This document shows positions 30,980-31,591 of a stretch of DNA of 31,591 nt, one piece after another. The notes under the pieces were generated by a model. That model made no database searches, was not told the origin of the DNA, and worked only from the letters and a program-made list of their open reading frames with translations. The stretch spans positions 1 to 31,591 of the forward strand of contig JAVXEO010000022.1 of NCBI GenBank assembly GCA_036658435.1. The letters run 5' to 3'. This stretch comes from DIGJ01 sp036658435 (GTDB lineage: Bacteria > Bacillota > Clostridia > Lachnospirales > Lachnospiraceae). The translations under genes and the position numbers were made by a program. How positions within the stretch are numbered: position 1 is the stretch's first letter; every line of letters begins with the position of its first letter.

Positions 30980-31522
30980 TCATTCATTGGTGTTTACAAT
31001 ATGTGCTTCAAATCTACACACCCTGGCACCGGTTGCCCAGCAGTCTATCTCCGTTACAACATATTCTTTTTTTGTATAAACCTTTAAAATTCCGGCTAGA
31101 AAGCCCTCATCATAGTTGCATACCGTCTTCCCAGTTATAGGAAGTCCTGAACAGTCTAGATCTTCTCCCACCGTTAAAATGGCTTTTCCGGTTTCCATAT
31201 TAAATTCTTCCACTCTCAGGATTCCCACTTTACTGTTTTCAAGCACATCTTGTAAATGGGCAATAAACTCAGGAAAGGGAAGCGATACATTTAAAAGATG
31301 GTTGGTAAATTCTTTTCCGGCCAGCTCTCCGGCATTTCTAAAAATATCAATCGTTATTTCATTTCCATATCGTTTGGCAATTTCATCTTTAATGGTATAT
31401 TGAAGTAAACGGTATATAAAAACCGGCATATCCTCGCCTAAATTTCTTCGTCCTTCTACCACATCTCCAATGGAATCCCAAGAGAACTTGTTTTCATCTT
31501 CTTGTGAAAAAATATTTAGCAT
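30980..31522 (-). CDS. V4R-domain ligand-binding sensor protein
   Basis: This 180-residue protein is a V4R (4-vinyl reductase) domain, a fold that binds small hydrophobic ligands or tetrapyrroles in bacterial regulators and chlorophyll-type enzymes. The domain is most evident at the C-terminus: YDEGFLAGILKVYTKKEYVVTEIDCWATGARVCRFEA, with conserved Cys, Gly and Arg. The N-terminal part (MPVFIYRLLQYTIKDEIAKRYG) is helical. The ATG at 31522 has GGAGG 8 bases upstream; an earlier ATG at 31537 has only AAGGA 3 bases away. It precedes the diguanylate cyclase by 91 bases, so it may supply a ligand signal to it. It has no DNA-binding or catalytic domain of its own. The ligand is unknown. Confidence 0.8.
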   Translation of the reverse strand: MLNIFSQEDENKFSWDSIGDVVEGRRNLGEDMPVFIYRLLQYTIKDEIAKRYGNEITIDIFRNAGELAGKEFTNHLLNVSLPFPEFIAHLQDVLENSKVGILRVEEFNMETGKAILTVGEDLDCSGLPITGKTVCNYDEGFLAGILKVYTKKEYVVTEIDCWATGARVCRFEAHIVNTNE

Positions 31523-31580
31523 TTCCAATTCCTCCATTCGTCCTTCTGCTTTTACATTTTTATATTTTCTCTGTTGTCTA

Positions 31581-31586
31581 ATTATA
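31581..31586 (-). promoter_or_regulatory. -10 box for the V4R-cyclase pair
   Basis: TATAAT on the minus strand lies 58 bp before the V4R start. The -35 box would fall outside the window, so it cannot be judged. Confidence 0.45.
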
Positions 31587-31591
31587 ACATG

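Noticed and set aside
1..31591. Mobile element, prophage or genomic island
   Set aside because: No transposase, integrase, attachment repeat or phage gene was found, and composition is uniform throughout.

Overview
The window reads as chromosome of a low-GC, Gram-positive, endospore-forming anaerobe, most likely a member of the Lachnospiraceae (inference). The reasons are AT-rich sequence with A/G-rich ribosome binding sites, consensus SigA-type promoters, a SpoVAF/GerA-type spore germination gene, a DUF6465-type small protein, and a dgt-dnaG-rpoD-trmK-kinase gene block. No transposase, integrase, phage gene, CRISPR array, tRNA or rRNA was seen. The content is mostly housekeeping and regulatory.

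Layout. 1-740: 3' end of an Ig-like (BIG2-like) protein cut by the window edge, then a strong bidirectional terminator. 742-3570: exonuclease III (minus, TTG start), then a promoter-driven hflK-hflC pair. 3596-3674: a compact multi-stem repeat-like element. 3674-10083 (minus): dgt, dnaG, rpoD, trmK and a TGS-domain nucleoside kinase, probably one 'macromolecular synthesis' operon with an internal stem-loop between rpoD and trmK. 10204-12032: adenine deaminase with a perfect SigA promoter and its own terminator. 12032-13488 (minus): a short, divergent cis-prenyltransferase and a ZIP metal transporter. 13548-16864: spoVAF behind a SigG/SigF-like promoter, a GNAT gene, an unannotated 48-residue membrane protein, and a DUF4397 protein behind a SigK-like promoter. 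16866-20967 (minus): GNAT, DUF2156 protein and Tex. 21059-25515 (minus): an RND efflux pump with a large coiled-coil insertion, its TetR regulator, and a palindromic operator just downstream of the pump promoter. 25688-28921 (minus): DUF6465 protein, GntR/UTRA regulator, NCS2 purine permease and guanine-deaminase-like enzyme. 28963-29134: a dense regulatory region with an operator palindrome, a promoter, two perfect 32-bp repeats plus a partial copy, and a terminator. 29173-31522 (minus): an unknown protein, a HAMP/PAS-like diguanylate cyclase and a V4R-domain sensor.

How genes work together. Adenine deaminase and the deaminase-permease pair point to purine salvage (adenine to hypoxanthine, guanine to xanthine, plus uptake), the second probably under the nearby GntR protein. 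The RND pump and TetR form a self-contained autoregulated drug or lipid efflux unit without a membrane-fusion gene. The V4R protein and diguanylate cyclase probably form a ligand-to-c-di-GMP signalling pair. The spoVAF to DUF4397 interval is the most sporulation-like part; the SigK-like promoter makes the DUF4397 protein a candidate spore-surface component.

I found no convincing new multi-gene system. The observations most worth following up are the structured element at 3596-3674, the 32-bp repeat array at 29029-29106, the adaptor-less RND pump with its coiled coil, the 48-residue membrane protein, the SigK-like DUF4397 gene, and the single stop codon that separates the diguanylate cyclase from an in-frame 143-residue unknown protein. 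No stretch longer than 300 bases lacks a gene.
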